Source: Xanthomonas arboricola pv. juglandis
GTDB lineage: Bacteria > Pseudomonadota > Gammaproteobacteria > Xanthomonadales > Xanthomonadaceae
Assembly (NCBI RefSeq): GCF_001013475.1
Contig: NZ_JZEF01000001.1
Coordinates: forward strand, 1 to 64,000
Direction of reading: 5' to 3'
DNA: 64,000 nucleotides
Shown here: piece by piece, positions 30,032 to 39,566 of the stretch
Numbering within the stretch: position 1 is the stretch's first letter
Layout: the number at the start of each line of letters is the position of its first letter
The notes under the pieces: model-generated
What the model saw: only the letters and a program-made list of their open reading frames with translations
The model's database searches: none
Told to the model about the DNA's origin: nothing
Translations under genes and position numbers: made by a program

Positions 30032-30349
30032 GCGCGGACAGTGGGCGGAGCGTTGGTGGGGGTTGCGGGCCCTCATCCGCCCTTCGGGCACCTTCTCCCG
30101 GTGGGAGAAGGGGGGCTTTTGCATGATCGAAGCCATCTTTGCGTAGTCGGTCGAACTCCCTTGCGTATCCGTCTTATGGATGCATCAGCTGTCGATATTG
30201 TCGCCAGTACCCAAGACGCCACCGCCAGTACCAAAAACGCCACCGAAGAAACACTTGCCGATCGCTGCGCACGCAGCGGTCGGCAGGGTTCTGGTGGCGT
30301 TACGCTGTAAACGCGCTTTCAGCTGGCTCAGGACACGCTTTCAGCTGGC
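30032..30349. other. intergenic region with REP element and short direct repeats
   Basis: 318 bp. It has a REP-like element at 30070-30112 followed by a G-rich/TTTT stretch (a probable terminator for GH30). Degenerate repeats with ACGCCACCG and CCAGTACC lie near 30200-30250, and a 22-bp tandem duplication at 30314-30357 runs into the SDR stop codon. No gene seen. Confidence 0.65.
30070..30112 (+). repeat. Xanthomonas REP-like palindromic repeat
   Basis: CCCTCATCCGCCCTTCGGGC then CACCTTCTCCCGGTGGGAGAAGG, with two stems as in the 28287 copy. It lies 38 bp after the GH30 stop and probably acts as a terminator. Confidence 0.75.
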
Positions 30350-30357
30350 TCAGGACA
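30314..30357. repeat. two perfect 22-bp tandem copies at the SDR stop codon
   Basis: The unit starts CGCTTTCAGCTGGCTCAGGA. The second copy covers the stop codon of the minus-strand SDR gene; the first lies just beyond it. Duplication by slippage is likely. Confidence 0.8.
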
Positions 30358-31252
30358 GCAACAAGCCACCGGTGGCACCAAACACTTCGCCGGTGACATA
30401 GCTGGATTCCTGCGAGGCCAGGATCACATACAGCGGCGCCATCTCCACCGGCTGGCCGGCACGCTTGAGCGGGGTTTCCGACCCGAACTCGGGAATCTTT
30501 TCCGGCGGCTGGCCACCGCTGGGTTGCAACGGGGTCCACACCGGGCCGGGGGCGACGGCGTTGACGCGGATGCCCTTCTCGGCGACCTGCTGAGCCAGGC
30601 CCTTGGTGAAGTTGACGATGGCCGCCTTGGTGGACGCGTAGTCCAGCAGCGTCGGCGAGGGCTGGTAGGACTGGATCGAGCCGGTGTTGATGATGGATGC
30701 GCCCGGCGGCAGGTGCGGGATGGCCGCCTTGCACAGCCAGAACATCGCGTACACGTTGGTCTTGTAGGTGGCGTCGAACTGCTCGGTGGTGATGTCGGCG
30801 ATGTCTTTCATCGCGGTCTGCTTGCCGGCGATATTGACCAGCAGATCCAGCCCGCCAAGCTCCTTGACCGCGCGTGCGACCAACTGGTTGCAGAAAGCCT
30901 CATCCTTGAGATCGCCGGGGATGCTGATCGCCTTGCGGCCTTCGGCCTCGATCAACTTCACCACTTCCGCAGCGTCCTGCTCTTCTTCCGGCAGGTAGTT
31001 CAACACGATGTCGGCGCCCTCGCGTGCGTAGGCGATTGCAGTGGCGCGGCCGATGCCCGAGTCGGCGCCGGTGATCAGCGCCTTGCGGCCCTTCAGGCGA
31101 CCGAAGCCCTGGTAGCTCTGCTCGCCGTGGTCAGCCTTGGGCTCCAGCGCATGGATGGTGCCCGGCGCTTCCTGGGTCTGCTCGGGGAACTTGGGCTGCG
31201 GAAACTGGGTGAGCGGGTTCTGCATTTCGTACTGGTTCTTGGTGCTGGACAT
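30350..31252 (-). CDS. SDR-family NADP-dependent oxidoreductase (YghA-like)
   Basis: A 300-residue SDR of the extended-N-terminus 'general stress protein 39/YghA' type. ~45 residues (M-S-S-T-K-N-Q-Y-E) precede the cofactor motif [16 protein letters not shown], the catalytic S-I-Q-S-Y...Y-A-S-T-K and a C-terminal [10 protein letters not shown] follow. Relatives reduce aldehydes or act in stress and sporulation-like responses. I take the ATG at 31252; the longer open frame upstream has no support. A 22-bp tandem duplication lies over the stop. Confidence 0.87.
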   Translation of the reverse strand: MSSTKNQYEMQNPLTQFPQPKFPEQTQEAPGTIHALEPKADHGEQSYQGFGRLKGRKALITGADSGIGRATAIAYAREGADIVLNYLPEEEQDAAEVVKLIEAEGRKAISIPGDLKDEAFCNQLVARAVKELGGLDLLVNIAGKQTAMKDIADITTEQFDATYKTNVYAMFWLCKAAIPHLPPGASIINTGSIQSYQPSPTLLDYASTKAAIVNFTKGLAQQVAEKGIRVNAVAPGPVWTPLQPSGGQPPEKIPEFGSETPLKRAGQPVEMAPLYVILASQESSYVTGEVFGATGGLLLS

Positions 31253-31435
31253 GCGCTGGCTCCTGCAGTGGGGGATGGCAGGGCCGCAGCATGCTGCGGC
31301 CGATGCAGTGCAGTCTGGAAACCACGGCGATGCGTGCGGGTGAACGAATGTTGTGCATGATGTGAACGCGCCACGCAGATGGCGCTTGCGGTGCTGCTGC
31401 GCCGTGCACGCAGGCCACGACCGGGGAGGACCGCA

Positions 31436-32143
31436 ATGCAGTGTGTAGGAATCGATGGCGCCGGCAGCGGCTGGCTGGCGGTGTGGCAGGCCGGCGATGG
31501 ATTGCAGTTTGCCGCCTACCCCACGGTGGCCGCGGTGGCGAGCGCATTGGGGGACGTCGCTGTGCTGGGCGTGGATATCCCGATCGGTCTGAGCGAGCAC
31601 GCGCCCCGCGCTGCGGATGTGCAGGCGCGGCGCTTTGTGGGTGGGCGCCGCGCATGCAGCATCTTTGCTGCGCCATTGCGCGGCATGCTGCATGCACCCA
31701 CGCAGGTGGAAGCGTCCGCGTTGCATCGGGTGCTGGATCACGACGGGCAGCGTGGCTTTGGCGTGCAGTCGTTTGCGCTGCTGTCGAAGATTCGCGCCTG
31801 GGACGATGCCTTGCGCGCCGATCCGCCGTGGGCGGAGCGCGTGTTCGAGGTGCACCCGGAAGTGTCGTTCGCCGTGCTCGCCGGCGGGCACGGCCTGGCG
31901 GCGGGCAAGAAGAGCAGTGCGGGCCACCAACAGCGCGCCGCCTTGCTGGGCCAGTGCTATGGCGCCAGGCAGGTGGCCGCGTTGCTGGAGCGCGTGCCGC
32001 GTGTGCTGGCCAAGCCGGACGATGTGCTGGATGCCCTGGTGGCCTGCTGGAGCGCGCAGCGCATTGCCGCAGGTACCGCCGGCAGCCTGCCGGCGGTGGT
32101 GGAGCGTGATGCCTGCGGGCTACGCATGGGCATCCACTACTGA
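31436..32143 (+). CDS. DUF429-family protein
   Basis: A 235-residue protein. It begins [11 protein letters not shown] and has [22 protein letters not shown] and E-V-H-P-E-V-S-F, the standard DUF429 blocks with an RNase H-like nucleotidyl fold. No biochemical role is established to my knowledge. GGGGAGGA precedes the ATG. It diverges from the SDR and converges with the GH92 gene, whose stop is 2 bp away. Confidence 0.83.
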   Translation: MQCVGIDGAGSGWLAVWQAGDGLQFAAYPTVAAVASALGDVAVLGVDIPIGLSEHAPRAADVQARRFVGGRRACSIFAAPLRGMLHAPTQVEASALHRVLDHDGQRGFGVQSFALLSKIRAWDDALRADPPWAERVFEVHPEVSFAVLAGGHGLAAGKKSSAGHQQRAALLGQCYGARQVAALLERVPRVLAKPDDVLDALVACWSAQRIAAGTAGSLPAVVERDACGLRMGIHY

Positions 32144-32144
32144 C

Positions 32145-34499
32145 TCAGCGCGTCTGCGTCGACATCGAATACGGCCGCTGCGCCGGATCGGTGGCCCATT
32201 GCGTGTTCGGCGTGGCCTGCATGCGGAAGCGCAGTTCGCCGCCGGCCTGGATTTCCTCGTGCGTGAGGTAGGCGCGGGTCAGCGGCTGGCCGTTGAGGGT
32301 GACGCTGCCGACGTAGCTGCGCGCCTTGCTCAGGCCATCGGCGATCACGCTGAAGCGCTTGCCATTGGGCAGCTTGAGCGTGGCGCGCGGCAGGAACGGC
32401 CGGCCGATGATGTACTGGTTGCTGCCCGGTGCCACCGGATAGAAACCCAGTGTGGTGAACACGTACCAGGCCGACATCTGGCCGAGATCGTCGTTGCCGG
32501 CCAGGCCCTCGGGGCCGGCGTGGTACTGGGTGTCCATGATCTGGGTCAGCCGCGCCTGGGTGCGCCAGGACTGGCCGGCGTAGGCGTACAGATAGGCGAC
32601 ATGGTGGCTGGGCTCGTTGCCGTGCGCGTACCAGCCGATCAAGCCGGTGATGTCTTCCATGTGTTCGAATACCTTGGGGTCGACCTTGGCATCGAACACC
32701 GCATCCAGGCGCGCCAGCAGTTTGTCGTCGCCGCCATGTGCGGCGGCAAGCCCTGCGACGTCCTGCGGCACATACCAGGAATATTGCCAGGCATTGCCTT
32801 CGGTGTAGTCGCTGCCGTAGCCGCTAGTGGATGGATCGAATGGTTCGCGGAAGTTGCCGGCACGGGTGCGTGCACGCATGTAGCCTGTAGCGGGGTCGAA
32901 GGCGTGCTTCCAGTTGCCGGCGCGCTTGCTGAACTCTGCGGCGATGGCGGGCTTGCCGAGCTTGTCGGCCATGCGCGCGATGGTCCAGTCGTCGAAGGCG
33001 TATTCCAGCGTCTTGGAGGCGGCTTCGCCTTCTTCGTCGATGGGCACGTAGCCCAGCTCGCGGTACTGCGCGATACCGTCGTAGGGGCCGTAGTTGGCGC
33101 TGGCGACCATGGCATCGAGCGCTTCGTTGGCATCGAAGCCGCCGATGCCTTTCATGTAGGCGTCGGCGATGACCGGCACGGCGTGGTAGCCGATCATGCA
33201 CCAGGTTTCCAGGCCGTGGAACGCCCAGACGGGCAGGATGCCGTAGGCGCTCTCGCGGCGTGAGGCGAGTAAGGAATTGACCATGTCGCTGCTGCGTTGC
33301 GGCGGCTGCACCAGGGTCAGCAGTGGATGCAGGGCGCGGTAGGTGTCCCAGAGCGAGAAGGTGGAGTAGTTGGTCCAGCCACGCGCCTGATGCACGGCGT
33401 TGTCCGGCCCGCGGTACTGGCCATCGCTGTCCATGAACAGGGTGGGGCCGAGCAGGGTGTGATACAGCGCGGTGTAGAGCTGGGTGCGTTGTTGCGGCGT
33501 ACCTTGCGCATCGATCGCCGACAGCGCCTGTGTCCACTGCGCACGCGCATCGGCACGTACGCGGTCGAAATCGAAACCGGGCACCTCGGCATCCAAATTG
33601 GCGATGGCGCCGGCTTCGCTCACTGGCGAGAGCGCGACCTTGACCACCAGCGGTGTGCCATCGTTGGCGACGTCGAACACGCCGACCAGCTGCCGGCCTT
33701 CGATCTGTGCGCGCTGCGCGGGGTTCTTCTCGCCTGGCGGTGGAAAGCCCTTGTACGGGACGTCCTGCTCGGTGTCGTGCAACTGCGTGGCGGTGAGCGG
33801 GCGGGAGAAGCGCATGGCGAAGTACAGCTGGCGGCCGGGTGCCCAGCCGCGGGTTTCGCGAAAGCCGGTCACGGTGCCATCGCCGCGCACGCGCAGCCGC
33901 GACCACTGCACCTTGCCGGGGTAGTCGTACAGGCTGGTGCGCAGGTCCACCAGTACATGCGCCGGCGTGCCCTTGGGGAAGGTGTAGCGATGCACACCCA
34001 CGCGCGCACTGGCGGTGAGTTCGGCGCGGATGTTGCGGTCCTTCAAGGTCACCGCGTAATAGCCGGGTTGCGCCTGCTCGCTGGCATGGTCGAACTGCGC
34101 GGTGTAGCCGCTACCGGGCGTGGCGGCGTCGCCGCGTTCGAGTTTGATCTGGCCGGTCTGCGGCATCAGCAGCACATCGCCCAGGTCCGAATGCCCGGAG
34201 CCGGAAAAGTGCGTGTGCGAAAATCCGACAATCGTGGTGTCGCCATGCCGGTAACCGGCGGCCCAGCCATAGGCTTCCTTGCGTGGCTTGATCTGCGTAT
34301 CCGGGCTCAGCTGCACCATGCCGAACGGCAGCGTGGCGCCGGGATAGGTGTGGCCTTCGCCACCGGTGCCGATCAACGGGTCGACCGCGCTGAAACCCGC
34401 GTCGTCCCCACGTGGCGCCGCATTGCCGGCAAAGCTGATGCAGGCGGCAAGCAGCGCCAGCCAACGCAGGGGAGAGAAGGCGATTGAGCGATGCTGCAT
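32145..34499 (-). CDS. GH92 alpha-mannosidase, exported
   Basis: A 784-residue protein with a signal peptide (W-L-A-L-L-A-A-C-I-S-F-A-G-N-A). The N-terminal GH92 beta-sandwich begins at V-D-P-L-I-G-T-G-G-E-G-H-T-Y-P-G-A and contains V-G-F-S-H-T-H-F-S-G-S-G. The C-terminal (alpha/alpha)6 barrel has the conserved G-L-A-G-N-D-D-L-G-Q-M-S-A-W-Y near its end. GH92 enzymes are calcium-dependent exo-alpha-mannosidases that trim plant N-glycans, and Xanthomonas uses such enzymes in N-glycan degradation. I choose the Met of M-Q-H-R-S-I; the longer open frame upstream is not supported. Length is normal. Confidence 0.92.
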   Translation of the reverse strand: MQHRSIAFSPLRWLALLAACISFAGNAAPRGDDAGFSAVDPLIGTGGEGHTYPGATLPFGMVQLSPDTQIKPRKEAYGWAAGYRHGDTTIVGFSHTHFSGSGHSDLGDVLLMPQTGQIKLERGDAATPGSGYTAQFDHASEQAQPGYYAVTLKDRNIRAELTASARVGVHRYTFPKGTPAHVLVDLRTSLYDYPGKVQWSRLRVRGDGTVTGFRETRGWAPGRQLYFAMRFSRPLTATQLHDTEQDVPYKGFPPPGEKNPAQRAQIEGRQLVGVFDVANDGTPLVVKVALSPVSEAGAIANLDAEVPGFDFDRVRADARAQWTQALSAIDAQGTPQQRTQLYTALYHTLLGPTLFMDSDGQYRGPDNAVHQARGWTNYSTFSLWDTYRALHPLLTLVQPPQRSSDMVNSLLASRRESAYGILPVWAFHGLETWCMIGYHAVPVIADAYMKGIGGFDANEALDAMVASANYGPYDGIAQYRELGYVPIDEEGEAASKTLEYAFDDWTIARMADKLGKPAIAAEFSKRAGNWKHAFDPATGYMRARTRAGNFREPFDPSTSGYGSDYTEGNAWQYSWYVPQDVAGLAAAHGGDDKLLARLDAVFDAKVDPKVFEHMEDITGLIGWYAHGNEPSHHVAYLYAYAGQSWRTQARLTQIMDTQYHAGPEGLAGNDDLGQMSAWYVFTTLGFYPVAPGSNQYIIGRPFLPRATLKLPNGKRFSVIADGLSKARSYVGSVTLNGQPLTRAYLTHEEIQAGGELRFRMQATPNTQWATDPAQRPYSMSTQTR

Positions 34500-34809
34500 G
34501 CGAACGGTTCCAGGCGGATGCAGCGCCGGACCGTAGCACAGCTGTCGGGCCTGATCGCATGACGTCCATGCCTGCATCGTTGAGCTCGCTAACCCGTGCG
34601 CGGTTGGCCGCGGTGATGCGTGTGCCTGTCTTTGAGAGGTTGCCGGCGTTGCGCGCAGGAGACAGCGGATGCGCAGGTCGGTCGCCTTTCTGCACGGAAC
34701 GAGCGCAATGCCAGCAACTGCGAGAGAGCATGCGAATGCGGGGCTTCGGCAGCGGGCAATCGCAACGGCAGGCTGCTGAAATCGCGCAAACCGTCCGCAT
34801 ATCACCCGG
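34500..34809. other. divergent promoter region, no gene
   Basis: 310 bp between GH92 (minus) and alkB (plus). Open frames here are shadows without motifs or ribosome sites. It presumably holds both promoters; no clear operator was seen. Confidence 0.5.
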
Positions 34810-35439
34810 ATGGATCTGTTCGATACTCCCACCGCGCCCGTGCAGCTGCTGCACGATACGCAGGGCGGCGTGCGCTATTGGCCGCAGCTGCTGGCGCCTG
34901 CTATGGCGCAGCAGTGCTTTGCCGCGTTGCGCCAGGCGACCGACTGGCGCAGCCAGCGCCGCGAGATGTACGACCGTGTGGTGGAGGTGCCGCGCCTGCT
35001 GGCCTCGTATCGGCTGGATGCACCGCTACCGCCCGGGCTGCCGCTGCAGGCGCTGCTCGATGCGGTGCAGGCGGTGTTGCCTGCGCCGTACAACGCGGTG
35101 GGCCTGAATCTGTATCGCGATGGCCGCGACAGCGTGGCGATGCATCACGACAAGCTGCAGACGTTGCTGGCGCCGTATCCGATCGCATTGGTGTCGCTGG
35201 GCGCGACGCGGCGGATGCAGCTGCGCGCAAAGGACGGCAATACGCGTGCGATCGGTGTGGAGCTGGCGTCTGGCAGCCTGCTGGCGATGAGCCATGCCTC
35301 GCAACTGAGCCACGAGCACGGCATCGCCAAGACCGCGCGTGCGGTGGGCGAGCGCATCAGCGCGGTGTTTCGGGTGCGCCCGGCCGAGCGCATGGCCGCC
35401 GGCCAGCACGGGCCGCACTGGGAGCCGGTACAACCGTAG
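34810..35439 (+). CDS. alkB: AlkB-like 2-oxoglutarate/Fe(II) DNA repair dioxygenase
   Basis: A 209-residue AlkB-family protein (closer to the AlkB2/3 type). The iron ligands are in V-A-M-H-H-D-K (H-x-D) and L-S-H-E-H-G; the 2-oxoglutarate Arg is in R-I-S-A-V-F-R. Y-N-A-V-G-L-N-L-Y-R-D-G precedes the core. It removes methyl groups from 1-methyladenine and 3-methylcytosine in DNA. The start is the ATG at 34810. It stands alone, with no Ada-like regulator nearby. Confidence 0.88.
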   Translation: MDLFDTPTAPVQLLHDTQGGVRYWPQLLAPAMAQQCFAALRQATDWRSQRREMYDRVVEVPRLLASYRLDAPLPPGLPLQALLDAVQAVLPAPYNAVGLNLYRDGRDSVAMHHDKLQTLLAPYPIALVSLGATRRMQLRAKDGNTRAIGVELASGSLLAMSHASQLSHEHGIAKTARAVGERISAVFRVRPAERMAAGQHGPHWEPVQP

Positions 35440-35823
35440 CGTGGCTGATAAGGCATGCACGTTTGTCGGCACGGTGCGGAGCAAGCCGGAGTCTCCCGGG
35501 CAACAGGAGCGACGGAATCACACGAGTGCCGCGTACCAGCTGCGGGCCCAGTGCCGTGTTCGCTTGGCCGCCAGCGCAGCAGCTACGTCGGCCACCTTCT
35601 GCGCGTACGGTTGCGGCTGATTGTGCCGATCACCGCTGGTGAGCGTGCGGTACCGCTGGCAGCCGCGTGAGGTGTTTTGCCTGTGCAAACACCGCACTGG
35701 TGCGCGCGCCGGTGCTGCTCGTGCATGCGCTCTGTCGCGCACGGCATGGCCCGTTCGGGTGATTGCCATCACCCTCACGGCTGGCCATGCTTGCATGTAC
35801 TCCCCCCTCAGCGTCGCCATTCC
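35440..35823. other. intergenic region, possible gene fragment on minus strand
   Basis: 384 bp. The minus strand from ~35660 to 35518 encodes a stretch ending N-Q-P-Q-P-Y-A-Q-K-V-A-D-V-A-A-A-L and W-A-R-S-W-Y-A-A-L-V that looks more protein-like than a chance frame. It could be the tail of a degraded gene. I cannot name it and see no start. Confidence 0.35.
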
Positions 35824-37518
35824 ATGTCCCTGGCCGATACCCGCCACCATCAGATGTTTCCCGAGCTGGACTCGGGCCAATTGGCGATCACGCGGCGGTT
35901 TGCCAGCGGGCCGGCGCAGCGTTTCGATGCGGGCGAGATCGTCTTCGACGTGGGCGATGCGCATGCGCCGGTGTGGGTGGTGCTGGAAGGCGCCATCGAA
36001 GTGGTGCGGCGCGACGGGCTGGGCAACGAAAAGCCGATCACCTTGCAGACGCCCGGCCAGTTCACCGGCGAGGTCAGCCAGCTGGCCGGGCGCGCGTCGT
36101 TGGCCGGCGGGCGTGCCGGGCCGCAGGGCTGCCTGGCACTGCCGTTCGACACCGCACACCTGCGCGCGCTGATGATCAGCTCGGCCGAAGTGGGCGAGGT
36201 GGTGATGCGTGCGTTGATCCTGCGCCGCGTCGGCCTGATCGAAGGCGATGCCTCCGGCTCGGTATTGATCGGTGAGCCGGATGATCCGCATCTGACCCGT
36301 TTGCAGGGCTTTCTCACCCGCAACGGTTACCCGAACACGGTGATCGATGCCTCCGACGAGGAAGGCCGCGCGTTGGTGCAGCGCTTCGGCATCCAGGAGC
36401 AGGAACTGCCGGTGATGGTGTGCCCGAGCGGGCGGGTGCTGCGCCAGCCCAGCGATGCCGAAGCGGCGCATTGCCTGGGCATGACGCCGGACATCGACCC
36501 GGACAAGCGCTACGACGTGGCCATCGTCGGCGCCGGCCCGGCCGGCCTGGCGACGGCGGTGTATGCGGCGTCCGAAGGCCTGTCGGTGCTGGTGCTGGAC
36601 CAGCGCGCCATCGGCGGCCAGGCCGGCGCCTCGGCACGGATCGAGAACTACCTGGGCTTTCCGACCGGCATTTCCGGCCAGGCGCTGGCCGGGCGCGCCT
36701 ACAACCAGGCGCTGAAGTTCGGCGCCGAGCTGGCGATTCCGATCGAGGCCGGCACGCTGGAATGCGGGCGCGACGATGGTGCGCTGAAGCTGGATCTGGC
36801 CGACGGCAAGCAGCTGCTGGCCAGCACCGTGGTGGTTGCCTCGGGGGCGCGTTACCGGCGTCCGGAGATCGACGGGCTGGAGCGTTTCGAAGGCCATGGG
36901 GTGTCGTACTGGGCCTCGCCGGTGGAAGCGCGGCTGTGCGAGGGCGGCGTGGTGGCGCTGGTGGGCGGTGGCAATTCCGCCGGCCAGGCGGTGGCGTTTC
37001 TGGCACCGCGGGTGAAGCAACTGCACCTGATCATTCGCGGCGAAGGGCTGGAAGCGTCGATGTCGCAATATCTGATCGACCGCATCGCCGTGCTGCCGAA
37101 TGTGCAGCTGCATACCGGCACCGAAGTGGCTGCACTGGACGGCGACCCGGAGCGCGGCCTGCAGGCGGCGGTGTTGCGCACGCGCACCGATGGGCAGACC
37201 ACGCGGGTGGAATTGCGGCATCTGTTCCTGTTCGTCGGCGCCGACCCCAACACCGGCTGGCTGCAGCAGTGCGTGCAGACCGATGCGCGCGGCTTCGTCG
37301 TCACCGGCAATACGCGCGGCGATGGCGTGCCGGCCTGTCTGCCGCTGGAAACCAACCGCCCCGGCGTGTTCGCCATCGGCGATGTGCGGGCCGGCTCGGT
37401 CAAGCGCGTGGCCGCAGCGGTGGGCGAGGGCGCGGCGGTCGTCGCGCAGATCCATCAATACCTGGCACATCAGGCCAACCCGGTGCCGGCATCGGAACTT
37501 GCCAGTGCTGGGGAATAG
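35824..37518 (+). CDS. cNMP-domain / thioredoxin-reductase-like FAD oxidoreductase
   Basis: A 564-residue fusion. Residues ~1-140 are a cyclic-nucleotide-binding-type beta roll (F-D-A-G-E-I-V-F-D-V-G-D). ~150-225 look thioredoxin-like (G-Y-P-N-T-V-I-D-A-S-D-E...P-V-M-V-C-P-S-G) but lack C-x-x-C. From ~232 a TrxB-like module carries D-V-A-I-V-G-A-G-P-A-G-L-A, a second Rossmann motif V-A-L-V-G-G-G-N-S-A-G-Q and G-V-F-A-I-G-D-V. The redox C-A-T-C of thioredoxin reductase is absent, so a different acceptor is likely. The stop codon is within a 7-bp tandem repeat. Physiological role unknown; such fusions may link a signal to NAD(P)H redox state. Confidence 0.85.
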   Translation: MSLADTRHHQMFPELDSGQLAITRRFASGPAQRFDAGEIVFDVGDAHAPVWVVLEGAIEVVRRDGLGNEKPITLQTPGQFTGEVSQLAGRASLAGGRAGPQGCLALPFDTAHLRALMISSAEVGEVVMRALILRRVGLIEGDASGSVLIGEPDDPHLTRLQGFLTRNGYPNTVIDASDEEGRALVQRFGIQEQELPVMVCPSGRVLRQPSDAEAAHCLGMTPDIDPDKRYDVAIVGAGPAGLATAVYAASEGLSVLVLDQRAIGGQAGASARIENYLGFPTGISGQALAGRAYNQALKFGAELAIPIEAGTLECGRDDGALKLDLADGKQLLASTVVVASGARYRRPEIDGLERFEGHGVSYWASPVEARLCEGGVVALVGGGNSAGQAVAFLAPRVKQLHLIIRGEGLEASMSQYLIDRIAVLPNVQLHTGTEVAALDGDPERGLQAAVLRTRTDGQTTRVELRHLFLFVGADPNTGWLQQCVQTDARGFVVTGNTRGDGVPACLPLETNRPGVFAIGDVRAGSVKRVAAAVGEGAAVVAQIHQYLAHQANPVPASELASAGE

Positions 37519-37566
37519 GGAATAGGGAATCGGGAATCGGGAATCGGGAATCGGGAATCGGGAATC
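37511..37566. repeat. 7-bp tandem repeat GGGAATC, eight units
   Basis: Two GGGAATA units are followed by six GGGAATC units. The TAG stop of the flavoprotein gene lies in the first unit, so unit number can change without touching the protein. Such arrays are variable-number loci in Xanthomonas and are useful for strain typing. Confidence 0.9.
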
Positions 37567-37679
37567 GGAAAAGCGGTTTGCGCGCTGTTTGATTTCTTCG
37601 GGTGCGGGTTATGTGTGTTGGGCGATTGCGCATCTGCTGAAGAGGGTGCGGTTTGCCTGCTTCTTGCGCACGCGCCTTC

Positions 37680-38426
37680 TCAGTCCGGCCAGTGCACCTG
37701 CGGCAGCACGCCGATCTGTGGGCGGGCGAACAGATAGCCTTGCTGCAGGTGGATGCCCATGTCGCGCAGGGTGCGGTATTCGTCGGGGTGCTCGATGCCT
37801 TCGGCGATGACGGCGATACCGAGTTCTTCGCACATGCGGGTGGCGTGGCGGACGATGGCCTGGCGGCTGCGGTCGGCGTCGATGCCGCGCACCAGGGCAA
37901 TGTCCAGCTTGAGCAGGTCCGGCTGGAAGTCGGCCAGCAGGCCGAGGCCGGAATAGCCGGCGCCGAAGTCATCGATGGCGGTCTTCAGGCCGCGCGCCTG
38001 GTAGGTGCGCATGATGTCGAGCAGATGCGCCGGCTCGGCCAGGTGTTCCTGTTCGCTGACCTCGAAAATGATCGCGTCCAGCGGCCAGCCGTACTGCGCG
38101 GTGGCCGAGAGCGTGGCGCGCAGGCAGTGCTCGGGGTTGTAGACCGCATTGGGCATGAAGTTGATCGACAATAAGGCCGGCAGCGCGATCTGCGCGGCAC
38201 ATTCGATCGCCTTGATGCGGCAGGCCTGGTCGAAGGCGTAGCGGTTGCGCTCATCCACGGCGGCCAGGATGCTGCCGGCCGATTCGCCGTTGACGCCGCG
38301 CACCAGCGCCTCGCCGGCGTAGACGCTGCGGGTGGACACGTCCACGATCGGCTGGAACGCCATGGTGATGGCGGTGGGAAAGTCCTGGCCGTCGCGGCAG
38401 GCGTTGCAAACGGGGAGCGTGGGCAT
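37680..38426 (-). CDS. EAL-domain c-di-GMP phosphodiesterase
   Basis: A 248-residue stand-alone EAL protein. Catalytic and metal residues are present: E-A-L-V-R, S-I-N-F-M-P-N, I-I-F-E-V-S-E, D-D-F-G-A-G-Y-S-G, L-K-L-D and I-A-E-G-I-E. Loop 6 (D-D-F-G-A-G-Y-S-G) is intact, so it is probably active and lowers c-di-GMP, which in Xanthomonas controls virulence factors, motility and biofilm. It has no GGDEF or recognised sensor; a short N-terminus with C-N-A-C could bind metal. The gene is separated from the flavoprotein by the 7-bp repeat. Confidence 0.9.
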   Translation of the reverse strand: MPTLPVCNACRDGQDFPTAITMAFQPIVDVSTRSVYAGEALVRGVNGESAGSILAAVDERNRYAFDQACRIKAIECAAQIALPALLSINFMPNAVYNPEHCLRATLSATAQYGWPLDAIIFEVSEQEHLAEPAHLLDIMRTYQARGLKTAIDDFGAGYSGLGLLADFQPDLLKLDIALVRGIDADRSRQAIVRHATRMCEELGIAVIAEGIEHPDEYRTLRDMGIHLQQGYLFARPQIGVLPQVHWPD

Positions 38427-38574
38427 GGCTGAGCAATCGTGCGGCGTGGAGGTAGCCTAGCGGTATCGGCCGCAACAGCGCGTCATTGAGTCTGCACACG
38501 CATCCTCGCGCCATCCTCACCTGGGGCGTCACCGGGCTCGGCGATAATGCGCCATTCCCCGCATCGGACGCCCC

Positions 38575-39213
38575 ATGACCGCTCTCACCGAACGTTACGC
38601 CCTGGCCGTGGATTACGCGCGCATCGCCCATGCCGGGCAGGTGCGCAAGGGCACGCAGATTCCGTATTTGAGCCACTTGCTGGGCGTGTCCACGCTGGTG
38701 CTGGAATGCGGCGGCGACGAAGAACAGGCCATCGCCGGGCTGCTGCACGATGTGGTGGAAGACTGCGGCGGCGGTCACGAGGCCTCGATCCGCGCGCAGT
38801 TCGGCGATGCGGTGGCCGATATCGTGATGGCGTGCACCGATGCCACCGCCGAAGACAAGGCCGAGGTGGACAACACCGCCAGCGCGCGCAAACGCGACTG
38901 GCGCGAGCGCAAGCTGGCCTACCTGGAGCACCTGCGCAACACGCCCGAGCGCGCCTTGCTGGTGTCCGGCTGCGACAAGCTCTATAACGCGCGCACCATC
39001 GTGCAGGACCTGGAAAACCCGGACGTGGGCCAGGACATCTTCAACGTATTCACCGCAGGGCGCGCCGGCACGTTGTGGTACTACGGCGAGCTTGAGGAGA
39101 TCTTCCGCACGCGTGGCGCGGCGACTGCACGGCTGTTCAGTGGCGTGGTGGCGCGCATGCAGGCGCTGGCGGAGACCGGCGAGCAGCCGGTGCCGGCGCA
39201 CGCGCTGGGGTGA
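38575..39213 (+). CDS. HD-domain phosphohydrolase (SpoT/MESH1-like HD)
   Basis: A 212-residue protein with the RelA/SpoT-type HD fold: H-A-G-Q-V-R-K-G-T-Q-I-P-Y-L-S-H, A-G-L-L-H-D-V-V-E-D and a later C-D-K-L-Y-N-A-R-T-I with the conserved D and N-x-R. These are metal-binding residues of (p)ppGpp hydrolases, so it may be a small alarmone hydrolase. No synthetase domain is present. The start ATG at 38575 is clear. The substrate is inferred, not shown. Confidence 0.83.
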   Translation: MTALTERYALAVDYARIAHAGQVRKGTQIPYLSHLLGVSTLVLECGGDEEQAIAGLLHDVVEDCGGGHEASIRAQFGDAVADIVMACTDATAEDKAEVDNTASARKRDWRERKLAYLEHLRNTPERALLVSGCDKLYNARTIVQDLENPDVGQDIFNVFTAGRAGTLWYYGELEEIFRTRGAATARLFSGVVARMQALAETGEQPVPAHALG

Positions 39214-39250
39214 TTGTGTTGTAGAGCGGCTGGTTTGTGAGTTGGCTGCG

Positions 39251-39360
39251 GGGCCCTTGCCCGCCCACCATCGCAGGACACGCCGCAAGTACCTCCGTGT
39301 AGGCTCTTACGCGGAATCCATGCCGCGTAAGGTCCCGCGACGGTGGGCGGGCAAGGACCT
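39251..39360 (+). mobile_element. MITE-like element, copy 1
   Basis: About 110 bp with terminal inverted repeats: the left end CCTTGCCCGCCCACCATCGC matches the reverse complement of the right end (GCGACGGTGGGCGGGCAAGG) with one mismatch. An inner dyad (TTACGCGG...CCGCGTAA) lies in the centre. There is no coding capacity. The other copies are at 39458 and, inverted, at 42611. Confidence 0.75.
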
Positions 39361-39457
39361 GTCGAGATGGCCGGTGTGTGTGGTTTTCGATAAGGCAACT
39401 GACTGACTTTCTGGTGAGGTGTTCTCGCCGCGCTCTTGACGCTGTGGGTTTGCTGCA

Positions 39458-39566
39458 GGGCCCTTGCCCGCCCACCCTCGCAGGACACGCCGCAAGTACC
39501 TCCGTGTAGGCGCTTACGCGGCATCCATGCCGCGTAAGGTCCCGCGACGGTGGGCGGACAAGGACC
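39458..39566 (+). mobile_element. MITE-like element, copy 2
   Basis: Same orientation as copy 1 and nearly identical, ~100 bp downstream. It shares the CCTTGCCCGCCCACC end and the internal TTACGCGGCATCCATGCCGC dyad. Confidence 0.75.

Noticed and set aside
37511..37566. Short tandem repeats as a CRISPR array
   Set aside because: Units are 7 bp, contiguous and without spacers.
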